Source: JAOUEA01 sp963810945
GTDB lineage: Bacteria; Actinomycetota; UBA4738; HRBIN12
NCBI GenBank assembly: GCA_963810945.1
Contig: CAWEPI010000008.1
Span: 1,178,001-1,242,000, forward strand
Direction: 5' to 3'
Length of the DNA stretch: 64,000 nt
Shown: in pieces, positions 9,370 through 18,451 of the stretch
Position numbering within the stretch: the stretch's first letter is position 1
Layout: each line of letters starts with the position of its first letter
The notes under the pieces: generated by a model
What the model was told of the DNA's origin: nothing
Seen by the model: only the letters and a program-made list of their open reading frames with translations
Database searches by the model: none
Program-made: the position numbers and the translations under genes

Positions 9370-10047
9370 ATGCTTCCCGGCGTGGACAAGTCTGATCCGT
9401 CGTACAAGGGACAGTCCGGGTACAACGCGGCGATGCTCGCGATCTACGACGTGTGGGTGCTGAAGTTCATGACGAAGGCGGTCTGGAAGGTTCCCGTGGC
9501 ACAGGGCATCGACAGCTACCGACAGCACATGGGGCACCGGCACCTCGATGTCGGGCCCGGGACCGGCTACTTCATCGAGAAGGCGGACCCGCCCCGCGAC
9601 ACGGAGATCACGCTCCTCGACCCCAATCCGACCGTGCTTCGCCACGTGGCGAAGCGACTCGAGGAACGGCATCCGATCACGGTTGAGGCCGATGTCATGA
9701 AGCCCCTCCCGGTCGACGGACCGTTCGACTCCGCGGCACTCAGCTTCGTACTGCACTGCCTTCGCGGGCCAGAGGGGAACAAGGCGGTCGCCGTGAGGAA
9801 CATCGCGGATGTCCTCAGGCCGGAGGGGGTCCTGTTCGGCGGGACGGTCCTCGGTCTCCAGAGCGACCACACGAAGTCCGCCCGCGCGTTCCTGCGAGCA
9901 GCCAACAAGCAAGGGGGCTTCGACAACGTGGACGACACGGTTGAGGGGCTCCGCCGCATCCTGGAGATGTCCTTCAGCGCCGTGGATGTCGACGTCATCG
10001 GTTCTGCGGCCCTCTTCGCCGCGACCAGGCCACGGTCCCGCTCCTAG
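9370..10047 (+). CDS. Class I SAM-dependent methyltransferase
   Basis: A 225-residue soluble methyltransferase. Motif I is LDVGPGTGYF, followed by the acidic end of beta-2 in ITLLDPNPTVL and a motif IV-like SAALSFVLHCL. The N-terminus (YNAAMLAIYDVWVLKFM) resembles small-molecule methyltransferases of the UbiE/Methyltransf_25 type. The acceptor is unknown. The ATG at 9370 is used; GTG at 9382 is a good alternative because a TGCGAT box at 9366-9371 would give a leaderless transcript from it. Confidence 0.8.
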   Translation: MLPGVDKSDPSYKGQSGYNAAMLAIYDVWVLKFMTKAVWKVPVAQGIDSYRQHMGHRHLDVGPGTGYFIEKADPPRDTEITLLDPNPTVLRHVAKRLEERHPITVEADVMKPLPVDGPFDSAALSFVLHCLRGPEGNKAVAVRNIADVLRPEGVLFGGTVLGLQSDHTKSARAFLRAANKQGGFDNVDDTVEGLRRILEMSFSAVDVDVIGSAALFAATRPRSRS

Positions 10048-10147
10048 ACGCCGCCAGGTCGGAGCAGGGTTCTACCCATTCCGCCGTCCATCGCCGTCCG
10101 GGTGCTCGTTGAGTCGGATGCCAGCCAGAGCCCTTGGCCTTGGAATC

Positions 10148-10190
10148 GCCCCCGGCAGGGATCGAACCTGCGACACCCTGTTTAGGAAAC
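10148..10190 (-). other. Direct repeat of tRNA-Arg(CCT) 3' half, attachment-site-like
   Basis: These 43 nt match bases 11494-11536 of the intact tRNA-Arg gene at 41 of 43 positions. The match covers the anticodon-loop end, variable loop, T arm and acceptor 3' strand, then stops. No tRNA 5' half precedes it. Complete tRNA, then intervening DNA, then tRNA 3' fragment in the same orientation is the classical footprint of tyrosine-recombinase integration. No integrase gene is present in the 1.3 kb between, so the element would be a remnant. Confidence 0.6.
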
Positions 10191-10285
10191 GCGGCGGCGG
10201 ATTCTGTGCGCTTGCAAGCGGATCGATGAGGCGGGGAAAGTCATCAACGTCCGTGGGTCGTCTCCGACCGGACCAGGCTTCGGGG

Positions 10286-10396
10286 CGCGATCTGTTCGTG
10301 TCACGTCCGGACGGGAGCGATCTGACGCAGATCACGCACACCGCGAACGTCAGGAGGTCATCCCGAGCTGGGACCCTGAGGCCGCGCCCCATCACC
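10286..10396 (+). pseudogene. TolB-like beta-propeller (PD40) gene fragment
   Basis: A short coding relic. One frame reads RDLFVSRPDGSDLTQITHT and the next frame continues QEVIPSWDPEAAP. Together this is one blade of a TolB/PD40 propeller (DLFVxxPDGSxLxxITHT, then PxWDPE). One missing base near 10350 separates the halves. No start, no further blades and no neighbouring rest of the gene are visible, so it is a remnant. The surrounding 10048-10521 otherwise holds only the tRNA fragment. Confidence 0.5.
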
Positions 10397-10521
10397 CGTG
10401 CGCGTCGACCGGCCTTCCGCCCGCTTGGCCCGAACGATGTCGGGATCCCGCGGATCGAGGGGCAGGACCTGGGGCTCGCGCCGAGCCCACCGCTGGTGTC
10501 GCTTCTCCATACGCAGGAAGA

Positions 10522-11238
10522 TCATGACGCTTCTCCTTCCACCATCGCGACGATCTCGCGTCGCGAGCTTCCCGTCGCTCGCTCTCCGACGGTCGATCCG
10601 CCGAGTTCGGCGTACCGACGCCACCTCGGCCAGCGCGCGGCCAGCCACGCGTCGGCCGTGTAAGGGCTCGGCTCCACCGCCATGTCGATGACGAGCAGGG
10701 CGACGAAGACGACCGCGTAGATGATCGCGGTGCCGATGTCCGACGACCCGGAGGCATACGGGCCACCGAAGCCCTCGGCGGTGGCCCAGATCATCAGCGT
10801 GAACGGGATCGCGAGAAGGTAGGTCAGCTTGCGCGCGAACCCGAGGATCAACGCGAGCGCGATCGCGGTCTCGATCACCGCGATCAGATGCGCGAACAGC
10901 GTGGCCCTAGGCGCGAGGAAGCTCGCCCAGAAGCTGAACCAGCCGTGTAGCCACGCCGGCTGACCGTCCGCAGCTTCCTGGATCGTGGCGGCGAAGCTCG
11001 ACCGGAACCCCGGGAGCCACTTCAAGCTCGCGTCGATCAGCCACACGATGCCGAAGGTCAGTCGAATGGCGTCCGCGCCTAACGTAGGGAGGCCGAACGA
11101 CCGCACCCTCCGAGGGCGGTCGCTCGCCTGCCGAACCTGCCGCGCTCGTTCGACCGAGCGATCGACGTCTTCCTGTCTGGCCTTCATGAGCTCAGATCCG
11201 AACGAACCGTGCATGTTTCCCCCCATCGTGCTGCTCAT
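10522..11238 (-). CDS. DoxX/DoxD-family membrane protein
   Basis: A 238-residue membrane protein with four hydrophobic helices. ADAIRLTFGIVWLIDASLKWLP and the later LIAVIETAIALALILG are typical of DoxX/TQO-small-subunit proteins, which are associated with quinone-linked redox and thiol stress. An N-terminal 40-residue basic extension precedes helix 1, and a basic C-terminal tail follows. The ATG at 11238 has GGAG 7 nt upstream. It lies alone between the tRNA-Arg gene and the tRNA fragment, so it may be cargo of an old integration event. Confidence 0.8.
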   Translation of the reverse strand: MSSTMGGNMHGSFGSELMKARQEDVDRSVERARQVRQASDRPRRVRSFGLPTLGADAIRLTFGIVWLIDASLKWLPGFRSSFAATIQEAADGQPAWLHGWFSFWASFLAPRATLFAHLIAVIETAIALALILGFARKLTYLLAIPFTLMIWATAEGFGGPYASGSSDIGTAIIYAVVFVALLVIDMAVEPSPYTADAWLAARWPRWRRYAELGGSTVGERATGSSRREIVAMVEGEAS

Positions 11239-11250
11239 CGGCTTACTCCG

Positions 11251-11270
11251 TTCGCCTCCTCCGAGGCGAA
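11251..11270 (-). promoter_or_regulatory. Hairpin directly before the DoxX ribosome binding site
   Basis: A perfect 8-bp inverted repeat (TTCGCCTC, 4-nt loop, GAGGCGAA) ends 12 nt before the DoxX start. The GGAG used as ribosome binding site follows immediately. It could shape translation initiation or act as a weak attenuator. Structure only; no function shown. Confidence 0.35.
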
Positions 11271-11340
11271 GGACGATCGTGGTGGTCTACGGGCGGGATC
11301 TCCGGGAGGACGGCGATCACGAGGAAGAGCACGGTTTCGG

Positions 11341-11356
11341 TGTGACGTCCGTCACA
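11341..11356. promoter_or_regulatory. CRP/GlxR-type palindromic operator
   Basis: An exact TGTGA-N6-TCACA palindrome with a 7-bp perfect dyad, the consensus site for CRP and actinobacterial GlxR-type regulators. It lies about 103 nt upstream of the DoxX start and about 140 nt from the tRNA-Arg 3' end. A Crp/Fnr-family gene is present at 21621-22343, but nothing shows that this protein binds here. Confidence 0.45.
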
Positions 11357-11492
11357 TGTGCGCATCCACGAAGGCACGATCTGTGTTCGGGGAGCTCGGA
11401 ACGGGATCGACGACGTCGAGTACGTCACGCTTGACCGGGTCGACTGGTTCAACAACCAACGGCCACCAGCGTCGGGGCGACAACGCATGGAG

Positions 11493-11565
11493 TGCCCCCG
11501 GCAGGAATCGAACCTGCGACACCCGGTTTAGGAAACCGGTGCTCTATCCACTGAGCTACGAGGGC
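11493..11565 (-). tRNA. tRNA-Arg (anticodon CCT)
   Basis: A 73-nt cloverleaf. The acceptor stem starts GCCCTCG and pairs with CGGGGGC with one G-U pair, and the discriminator is A. The D arm is AGCTCAGTGGATAGAGC. The anticodon stem CCGGT/ACCGG encloses TTCCTAA with CCT as anticodon, reading AGG. The T arm carries GTTCGATTC. CCA is not encoded. Bases 11494-11536 recur at 10148-10190. The gene is followed in its 3' direction by the DoxX segment, so it is a plausible integration site. Confidence 0.95.
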
Positions 11566-11772
11566 GAGGGCCACGAGGGCTGAGGACCGGGTTAGCAGAA
11601 ACGTGGCAAAGAACCCCGGCCATATCTCGCACCAACTCGTTCCGAGTCTAGAAGGGATCGGCAGCCACCGGCTGCATGCGGATGAGCACCTGGTGGGCAC
11701 GGTGCGTGCCTGACCCGCACCTCCAGGAGCGCCAAGAGGAGGGCGCTCAACCACGTCTTCGACCTCGGGCAA

Positions 11773-12117
11773 CTACGGCCGCGCCGTGGTGCTTCCCTCG
11801 TGCTCGCACCCGAACTTCACGCGGCAGCCGTCGGGGATGTGGCTGACCCTCGGAGTCATGTTCGTCGCGCGTCCTTGATCTTCGCAACCGTATTTGACTC
11901 GGCAGCCGGCGGGGAGATGGACCCCTTTCGAGAGCTCCCTCAGCTCCCTCGCACTCAGAGAGACCTGCACCGGGACGGGGTTGATCTTGGAACGGGTCCC
12001 CGTCGAGAGGATCGAGCTCGCCTGCTTCGCCAATGCGAAGACCACCACCGCGAGAACCAACGCGACGAGGGCTGCGCTCGTCCGGTGCCTTCCCGCACCG
12101 CTCACCTGGGTCGACAT
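11773..12117 (-). CDS. Small secreted or anchored protein with two GCRVK(Y/F)GCE motifs
   Basis: A 114-residue protein. One hydrophobic segment at about 15-35 is a signal anchor or signal peptide. Near the C-terminus the same motif occurs twice, LPAGCRVKYGCEDQG and IPDGCRVKFGCEHEG, about 32 residues apart, each with two cysteines four residues... five positions apart around RVKxG. The cysteines could form disulfides outside the cell or bind a metal. The start is firm: GGAAGGAGG precedes the ATG by 6 nt. I recognise no family. It lies downstream of the SARP regulator on the same strand, 115 nt away. Confidence 0.65.
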   Translation of the reverse strand: MSTQVSGAGRHRTSAALVALVLAVVVFALAKQASSILSTGTRSKINPVPVQVSLSARELRELSKGVHLPAGCRVKYGCEDQGRATNMTPRVSHIPDGCRVKFGCEHEGSTTARP

Positions 12118-12232
12118 GATCGGCCTCCTTCCGCTGGGCGGGACTTCGCCCGCCGCGTCGGGGAGAGGCTGCTCCTACCTGGCTTCGGGACGATTGCGGG
12201 ATCGACTACGGATCGACTGCGGCGGAGATCCG

Positions 12233-15200
12233 TCAAGAACCGCAGGTCGCGTGGTACGGCCTGTCGGGCAGGAACTCTTGCCATTCCTGCGGAGTGAGGT
12301 TCCTGCCGGCGACCTGGCACGCTCGCGCGAGCCAGTCCGACTGATCGACGTCCCATACCCAGCCCACGCCGGTGTCGGAGATCACCACGACGCTCCCGCC
12401 GTCCGGGGTGAACGCGGCTGCGGCGGGCCGACCGGCTGCTGGACCCGGGAACGTGTCGCCGATCGTGGACCGGGTCGGCACATCCCACAGCAGGACGTTG
12501 CCGGCCGTGTCTGCACCGATGGCGGTGCGGCCGTCGGGCGAAAGGTCGACGGTGCTGATCCCCGCGAGGTCGGTCAACGGCGCACCCAACGGTGTCCCTG
12601 CCGGCAGGGACCAGAGGCGTACGATGCCGGTTTGCCCGCCCGTGATCAGGGTCCGGCCGTCGTTCGAGACGTCGGCCGACAACACGGCCGCGTCGTCGGC
12701 GTGCACGGTCTTCACGATCTTCTGCCTCGCCGTGTCCCAGAGCACGAAGTCACCGCCGTCGCTCCACCCCGTCGAGGCCACGAGCTGCGAGCCATCCGGC
12801 GTGAACGTCAGGTCCTCGACGGTCCGGGACGTCCAGAACCGGTCGGGGGGGCGGTGCGGACTCCCCAGCCTCCAGACTTCGACCAACCCCCGATGCACGG
12901 GGCCGGTGCCGCCGACGAGCATGCTCCCGTCCGGGCTGAACTCCATCGCGACCAAACGCTGGTTGGCGGGCACCGCCTGCAGGCTCGCCGTCATCCTCCC
13001 CGAGGCGACGTCCCACAGCTGAACATGGCTTCGGCCGGCGTTCCAGGAGCCGACCGCGAGGGTCGTCGCGTCTGGGCTGAACGCGAGCGGTGTCGAGTTC
13101 CCGTGCAGGGCCTGCGGGATGCGACGGAGCACGTGGAGGTCCGAGGTGTCAAGGAGCCAGATCCCATCCTGCTCCCCGGTCTTCGATGAGCTGGGCACCG
13201 CGAGCAGCCGGCCGTCCGGGCTCATCGCGAACCACGGCCACTCGCGGAACCCCGTCCCCGCTATGAACGGTCGATCGAGGCGGTGGCTGCCCGAGAGATC
13301 CCATACGACGACATCTCGGTTCCGATCGGTCGTGTACGCCGTGGTGCCGTCCGCCGAAAGCACCGGACCCCGGAGTGGCAGATCGCCGGTCTCGGCCAGG
13401 GTCGTGCTCACGGACGCGGTCGCCACGTCCCAGATCAGGAGTCGCGAGTCGTTCCCGACCGTGACGACGGAGCGCCCGTCGGGGGCGAAGGCGACCCCGA
13501 CGGCCTCGTACTGGGTCTTGTAAGGCCCGTTGATGACCGCCCGAACCGGTCCGCACCTCGCCGGAACGGAGATCGAGGAACGAGACGTTCCCCTCGTTGC
13601 GAGGGTCGCTGTTCTCGATCAGGGCGGCGATGGTGCCATCCGGGCTGACGGCGACCCCTTGCCCGCCGGCGGCGTAGTGTCGAACCGGGGTGAGGCTCGG
13701 ACTCCAGAGCAAGGTCGGTCCACCGAAACGGGTCGTCACGAGCGACCCATCCGGCGCGAAAGCCATCGCGAAGAGGGAGAGCGGCGCGCTGATCTGGGGG
13801 AACGTCGCATCCCTACCGGACGTGGGGACCCTCCTGCCCGTCGGCTCGAGCGTGACCGGGTCGCGGGGCACGAGGAACTCTCGCAGGCCGGCGTCGTGCT
13901 CCGCCGTGAGCAGCTCGCTGCCGCCAGGGTCGAACGCGATCGCGTCGATGGAGGTCTCCACCGGAACGGGATCGCGCACGGTTCCAGCCACGATGTCGAC
14001 CGGCACGAGGTGGCCAGCGGCTGTCACGACGGCGAGGGTCTTGCCATCTGGGCTGAACGCCGCGCGCTCCGTTCCGGATCCCACATCGACCGCGCCGATG
14101 GGTACTTCGCGCAGCGCATCGACGAGCTCGACCGTCGGTCCGGTGTCGCCGATCGCGAGCGTGCTCGCATCCGGAGAGATCGCGATCCATTGCCGCTCGT
14201 CTCCGGCCGGTGAAGGCGCGCCGGGGGCATAGATCCGGTCGGTGATCGCCGGCGTGCGTTCCAGCGCCGCGAACAGTGCGCTGCGCGTCTCCGGCGAATC
14301 GTTGATGTTCACGGCTTCCCTCGCCATCAGCAGTGCCAGCTGCGGGTCGGCTTCGAGACGCGAACGGGAGGCCAGGCTTCCGGCGTCCGCGAGCGTCAGC
14401 GCGTCGGTCGCTCGATCTCGTTGCGTGAGGGCCAGATCGCCGATCACGAGCGACGCGGCGAGCAGCACCGCGACACCCGCGAGGAGCCCGCGCAACCGGC
14501 GGTTCGCTCGACGCGCGCGGACGGCTTCGCCCTCAGACGCCATGTGGCTCGCTCGCACGAACGCCCATTCGAGGTCGTTCAGGTCCGCCTCATGCGCTTC
14601 GGCCCACTCCCAGGCCGCGGTCGATCGAGCGCCCCGGTAAAGATCGGCGGGGTCACGTCCTCCTTCGTCCCACGTGTGCGACGACTCCGTGACGTGACGA
14701 TGGAGCTTGCGTCCCTCCGCATCGTCCTCGAGCCAGGACCGAAGCCGCGGCCATTCACGGAGCAACGCTTCGTGGGCGACCTCGGCCGTCCCTTCCGCGA
14801 CGGTGATGAGGCGGGCGTCGGTGAAGACCTTCATCGCGCGCGACGCATCGGGGTCGCGGTCCAGGTCGAACTCCGAGAGCGGCGCGCGACGTCGGACCAC
14901 CTCCGTCCCCTCGCCCGGCGCCGCCAATCGAAGCAGGATGCGCTTGGCTGCCGCCTGCCCGCCGGCATCGAGCCGGTCGAAGGCTTCCTCCGCCAACCGC
15001 GCGACGGCCCCCTCCACCCCTCCGGCGCGCAGGTAGTCGTCGAAGCGCAGGGTCCGATCCCGACGGTGGGTCCACAGCTCGAGGAGGGCCGTCGAGAGGA
15101 GAGGCAGGCCACCCGGCTGGCCCACGGTGTCCGATACGAGCGAATCCGCGAGCGGCTCCTCGACGGTCAGGTCCGCTCGTTGCGCGGGAAGCTCGATCGC

Positions 15201-16535
15201 TCTCCGCAGCTCGTCCGCGTCCATCGGCCCGACCAGGATCTGGTGGGAGGCGATCAGCGATGCGAGCCCGCGGTGCTCCGCACAACGCCCGTAGAAGTCC
15301 GCTCGCATCGCGATGACGATCGTGGTGGCGCCGTCGGGCGCGACAGCGGCCTCCGTCAGCGCGCCGAGGAACGCGGTTCGCTCTGCAACGTCTGAGCACG
15401 CCGTGAACACCTCTTCGAACTGATCGACGGCCAGCAACGCGTGTTCCCGCCTCTCATCCAGCGCGTGGGCCAAGGCAGCGAGCGGGTGATCGCCCGGGCG
15501 GATCACCGAGCGAGCCCACCGATCGCTGCCCGGCAGCGCGCCCGATCCGAGCGCATGCATGAGGCCCGCACGCAGCAGGGAGGACTTCCCGCTCCCCGAG
15601 GGTCCGACGAGCGCGAGGAATCTCCCCTCCGCGAGATGACCGACGGCCTCGGCGACCACCTGCTCCCGACCGAAGAAGAACTCCGCATCCACCGTCTCGA
15701 ACCGTGCGAGCCCCTTGTACGGACACACGTCGGTTGGACGGAGGGGCTCCGTTCGCACCGGTTCGCCCCGTTCGAGCCCTCGGTCCTGGGAGAGGATCCC
15801 CTCCTGGAGTCGTTGGAGCTCGGGACCCGGCTCGATCCCCAGTTCGCCGACCAGCACCTCCCGGGCTCGGATGAAGGCTTGGAGCGCCTCCGCCTGACGC
15901 CCGGCTCGGTAGAGGGCGAGCATCAGCTGGCCCCAGCGCCGCTCACGGAGCGCCTCTTCTCGCACCATGCCTTCGAGCTCCGGAACGAGCTGGCCCGGAT
16001 CCCCGCCGGCGAGTCTCGAGTCGATGTGATCTTCGACAGCCGTTCGTCGGAGTTCGTCGAGCCGCTCGCCTTCGGCTGAGCCGAAGCCCGTGTACCGGTA
16101 GCCCTGATAGGCGGCGCCCCGCCACAGACCGAGCGCCTCTTCGAGCACTGGATCGGCCTCCGCGGGGCGCGCGGCATCGAGGAGTCGGTGGCCCTCACCG
16201 GCGAGTTGCTCGAACCTGATCGCGTCGACCAGGTGCCCGTCGGCCTCGAGTACGTAACCGTCTCCGCGGAAGAGGATCAGATCGCGGTCCGCGTCGGACG
16301 GCCGTCGGGGCCGGAGGGCCCGACGGAGCCTCGAAACGTACGAGACGAGCGCCTTCTCCGGGTTCCTTGGGGGACCGTCGCCCCAGAGCTCCTCGATGAG
16401 ATCGTCGACGGCCACGACCCGACCCACGCCTGCGATGAGGCAGGCGAGGATCGTTCGCTCCTTCGATCCGGCGATCGGCAAGGGTTCCCCGCCTGCCTCC
16501 GCGACCTCAAGAGGTCCGAGGACGAGGAAACGCAT
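12233..16535 (-). pseudogene. SARP-family regulator with BTAD, NTPase and WD40 domains, one frameshift
   Basis: A very large AfsR/SARP-like regulator of about 1,433 residues. An OmpR-type winged helix (1-100) and a BTAD domain (about 100-250) should bind DNA. An AAA/NACHT-like NTPase follows with Walker A GPSGSGKSS and Walker B-like LLAVDQFEE, then a helical linker with a transmembrane-like segment near RGLLAGVAVLLAASLVIG. The C-terminal half is WD40 blades (ISPDASTLAIGD, FAPDGRSVVTVGN and others) ending in WQEFLPDRPYHATC. The frame breaks near 13542; removing one G of a GGG run joins both parts exactly. Known relatives control secondary metabolism; the target here is unknown. Confidence 0.8.
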
Positions 16536-16610
16536 AGGCGGAGGTTAGCGCTGGTGCGGGATCCCAGCTAGACCCGGCCTCCGCCCAGCATGGTGTTGCT
16601 TACTGTTAGA

Positions 16611-16653
16611 GCGGTGCGAGGAGACTTGAACTCCCACGCCTGTGGAGGCTATT
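16611..16653 (-). other. tRNA 3' relic (class II, Leu/Ser-like) before the FAD oxidase gene
   Basis: On the minus strand this stretch reads as a long variable arm (GCCTCCACAGGCGT), then a perfect 5-bp T stem with GTTCAAGTC loop bases, then an acceptor 3'-strand-like CGCACCG. No D arm, anticodon arm or 5' acceptor strand is found further upstream, where the FAD oxidase gene already begins. It is either a broken tRNA-Leu/Ser or a second attachment-site scar. Confidence 0.4.
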
Positions 16654-17809
16654 GAACGTGACGAGCACCGAGCGCGCAGATGTCGTCGTGATCGGCCTCG
16701 GGGTCATCGGGCTCTCCACGGCCATGGCGCTCGCGCGCCGGGGGCGCGCCGTCGTGGGCATCGATCGGTGGGGGAGCGGCCACCGCGTGACGTCCTCGAC
16801 CGGCGCGTCACGGTCGATCCGGGTCGCCTACGACGACGAGCGGTACGTGCGACTCGTGCGGGAGGCGTTCGCAGGATGGCGACGCCTCGAGGCATCGCAA
16901 GGGGTCACGCTCTTGGTCGAGACCGGACAGGTCGACCTCGGGCCCGACGCCAAGCTCGACGCGCTGACCGCGGCGATGAGCGCGGCCGGAGCCGGATTCG
17001 ACGAACTCGATGCGGCCGGTGCTCGGCGTCGCTTCCCCGAGCTCGCGATGCGGCCGGGCGAGCGAGGCCTGTTCCATCCGGAGGCGGGCACGGTGCTCGC
17101 CGACGCCGCGATGCGTGCCCTGACCGCCGAGGCGGCGCAGGCCGGCGCGGCGCTCTCGATGCCGGAACGGTGCGTCGCGATCGAGCTCGCGCCGGACGGA
17201 GCGGAGGTGGTGACCGATAGGCGAACGGTGCACGCCTCCCAGGTCGTGATCGCGGCGGGCCCGTGGTCGGGCGAGCTGTTGCGAACGGTGGGCATCGAGC
17301 TCCCGCTGGCCCCGGCGGTCGCCCAGGTGACGTTCGTGCGGGCTCCGCAGCTCGTCGGCCGTCCGGGTCTCGCCGACTGGCTGATGGACGCCGGGGTCGG
17401 CGTCTATGGACACCCCGTACCCGGCGTTGGCTACAAGTTCGCGTTCGATGCAGGGTCCGCGGAGCCGTGGCTTCCCGACGTCGAGGAGTGGCCGCCCGAC
17501 CAGGCCGAGCAGGATCGGCTGGTCGCCTGGCTCGTCGAGCGCATGCCGACGATCGAGCCGCGCGTGGCGCTCACCCAGCGCCATCCCTGGACGATGACAC
17601 CCGACGGCGACTTCGCGATCGATCGCCGTGGTCCGATCGTCATCGCGGCGGGATGTTCCGGGCACGCGTTCAAGTTCGGTCCCGCGCTCGGAGCGCTGGT
17701 GGCAGACGTCGCGGACGGCTCTCCGCGGGACGACCTCGGCCTGTTCTCCCTCGACAGACGGGCGATGCGGATCGGGCACGCGTCGGCGTCGACGCCGATC
17801 TCGCGCTAG
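16652..17809 (+). CDS. FAD-dependent amino-acid oxidase, sarcosine/N-methyltryptophan oxidase-like
   Basis: A 385-residue DAO-superfamily flavoenzyme. The FAD-binding dinucleotide motif is VVVIGLGVIGLSTAMALARRG near the N-terminus. SSTGASRSIRVAYDDERYVRL is characteristic of the MSOX/MTOX group, and CSGHAFKFGPALG near the C-terminus contains the Cys that covalently holds FAD in this group. It probably demethylates N-methyl amino acids with release of formaldehyde and H2O2. TTG at 16652 follows GGAGG closely; GTG at 16658 is an alternative start. Confidence 0.85.
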   Translation: MNVTSTERADVVVIGLGVIGLSTAMALARRGRAVVGIDRWGSGHRVTSSTGASRSIRVAYDDERYVRLVREAFAGWRRLEASQGVTLLVETGQVDLGPDAKLDALTAAMSAAGAGFDELDAAGARRRFPELAMRPGERGLFHPEAGTVLADAAMRALTAEAAQAGAALSMPERCVAIELAPDGAEVVTDRRTVHASQVVIAAGPWSGELLRTVGIELPLAPAVAQVTFVRAPQLVGRPGLADWLMDAGVGVYGHPVPGVGYKFAFDAGSAEPWLPDVEEWPPDQAEQDRLVAWLVERMPTIEPRVALTQRHPWTMTPDGDFAIDRRGPIVIAAGCSGHAFKFGPALGALVADVADGSPRDDLGLFSLDRRAMRIGHASASTPISR

Positions 17810-17859
17810 CCCGCTTCCCGGCGGGCTGTGGTCCGCTGCGGAGATAGGCTGTCGCGATC

Positions 17860-18396
17860 ATGCCCAGACACGTCGCGCTGCTCCGCGGGATCAACGTCGG
17901 CGGCAAGAACGTGATCAAGATGGCGGACCTGAAGGCGTGTTTCCACGAGAACGGGTTCGACGACGCCACCACGTACATCCAGAGCGGGAACGTCCTGTTC
18001 GAAGCGACCGGTTCGCGCGAGGCGGATCTGGCCGCGCGCATCGAGCGCATGCTCGCAGCGCGCTTCGACTACGGGGCGAGCGTGGTGGTGCGCAGTCGGC
18101 GCCGGATGCGGTCGATCGTCGGCGGGGCGCCGGAGGGGTTCGGCGTCGACCCGGCCACCTATCGCTCCGACGTCATCTTCCTGAAGCCCGCCCTGAACGC
18201 GAGAGCCGCGATGGAACGGCTGCCGACGAGGGAGGGCGTCGACCGGGCGTGGTTGGGAACGGGCGTCCTCTACGTCGACCGGCTCGCCGCCCGAGCCGCG
18301 CAGAGCCGGCTCTCCAAGGTCGCCTCGATGCCCATGTACCAGCACATGACGATCCGGAACTGGAGGACGACGACGGAGTTGCTGCGGCTGCTCTAG
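17860..18396 (+). CDS. DUF1697 protein
   Basis: A 178-residue protein of family DUF1697. The opening MPRHVALLRGINVGGKNVIKM and the YIQSGNVLF block are the hallmarks. The family has a ferredoxin-like fold in known structures and no established function. It follows the FAD oxidase gene by 50 nt. A TAGGCT box at 17845-17850 suggests its own leaderless promoter. Confidence 0.9.
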   Translation: MPRHVALLRGINVGGKNVIKMADLKACFHENGFDDATTYIQSGNVLFEATGSREADLAARIERMLAARFDYGASVVVRSRRRMRSIVGGAPEGFGVDPATYRSDVIFLKPALNARAAMERLPTREGVDRAWLGTGVLYVDRLAARAAQSRLSKVASMPMYQHMTIRNWRTTTELLRLL

Positions 18397-18451
18397 CGGC
18401 GTGCCGAGACGACGACGGGCGTCACGGCGATGACCGCGCCGGGATCTCCCT

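Noticed and set aside
11449..11772. A 107-residue minus-strand ORF containing VAQWIEHRFPKPGVAGSIPAGG
   Set aside because: This is the well-known false translation of a tRNA gene; it overlaps tRNA-Arg(CCT).
12137..12154. GGCGGG/CCCGCC hairpin between the SARP gene and the Cys-repeat gene
   Set aside because: A 6-bp GC stem is common by chance at this composition and has no U tract; it is also close to the next start.
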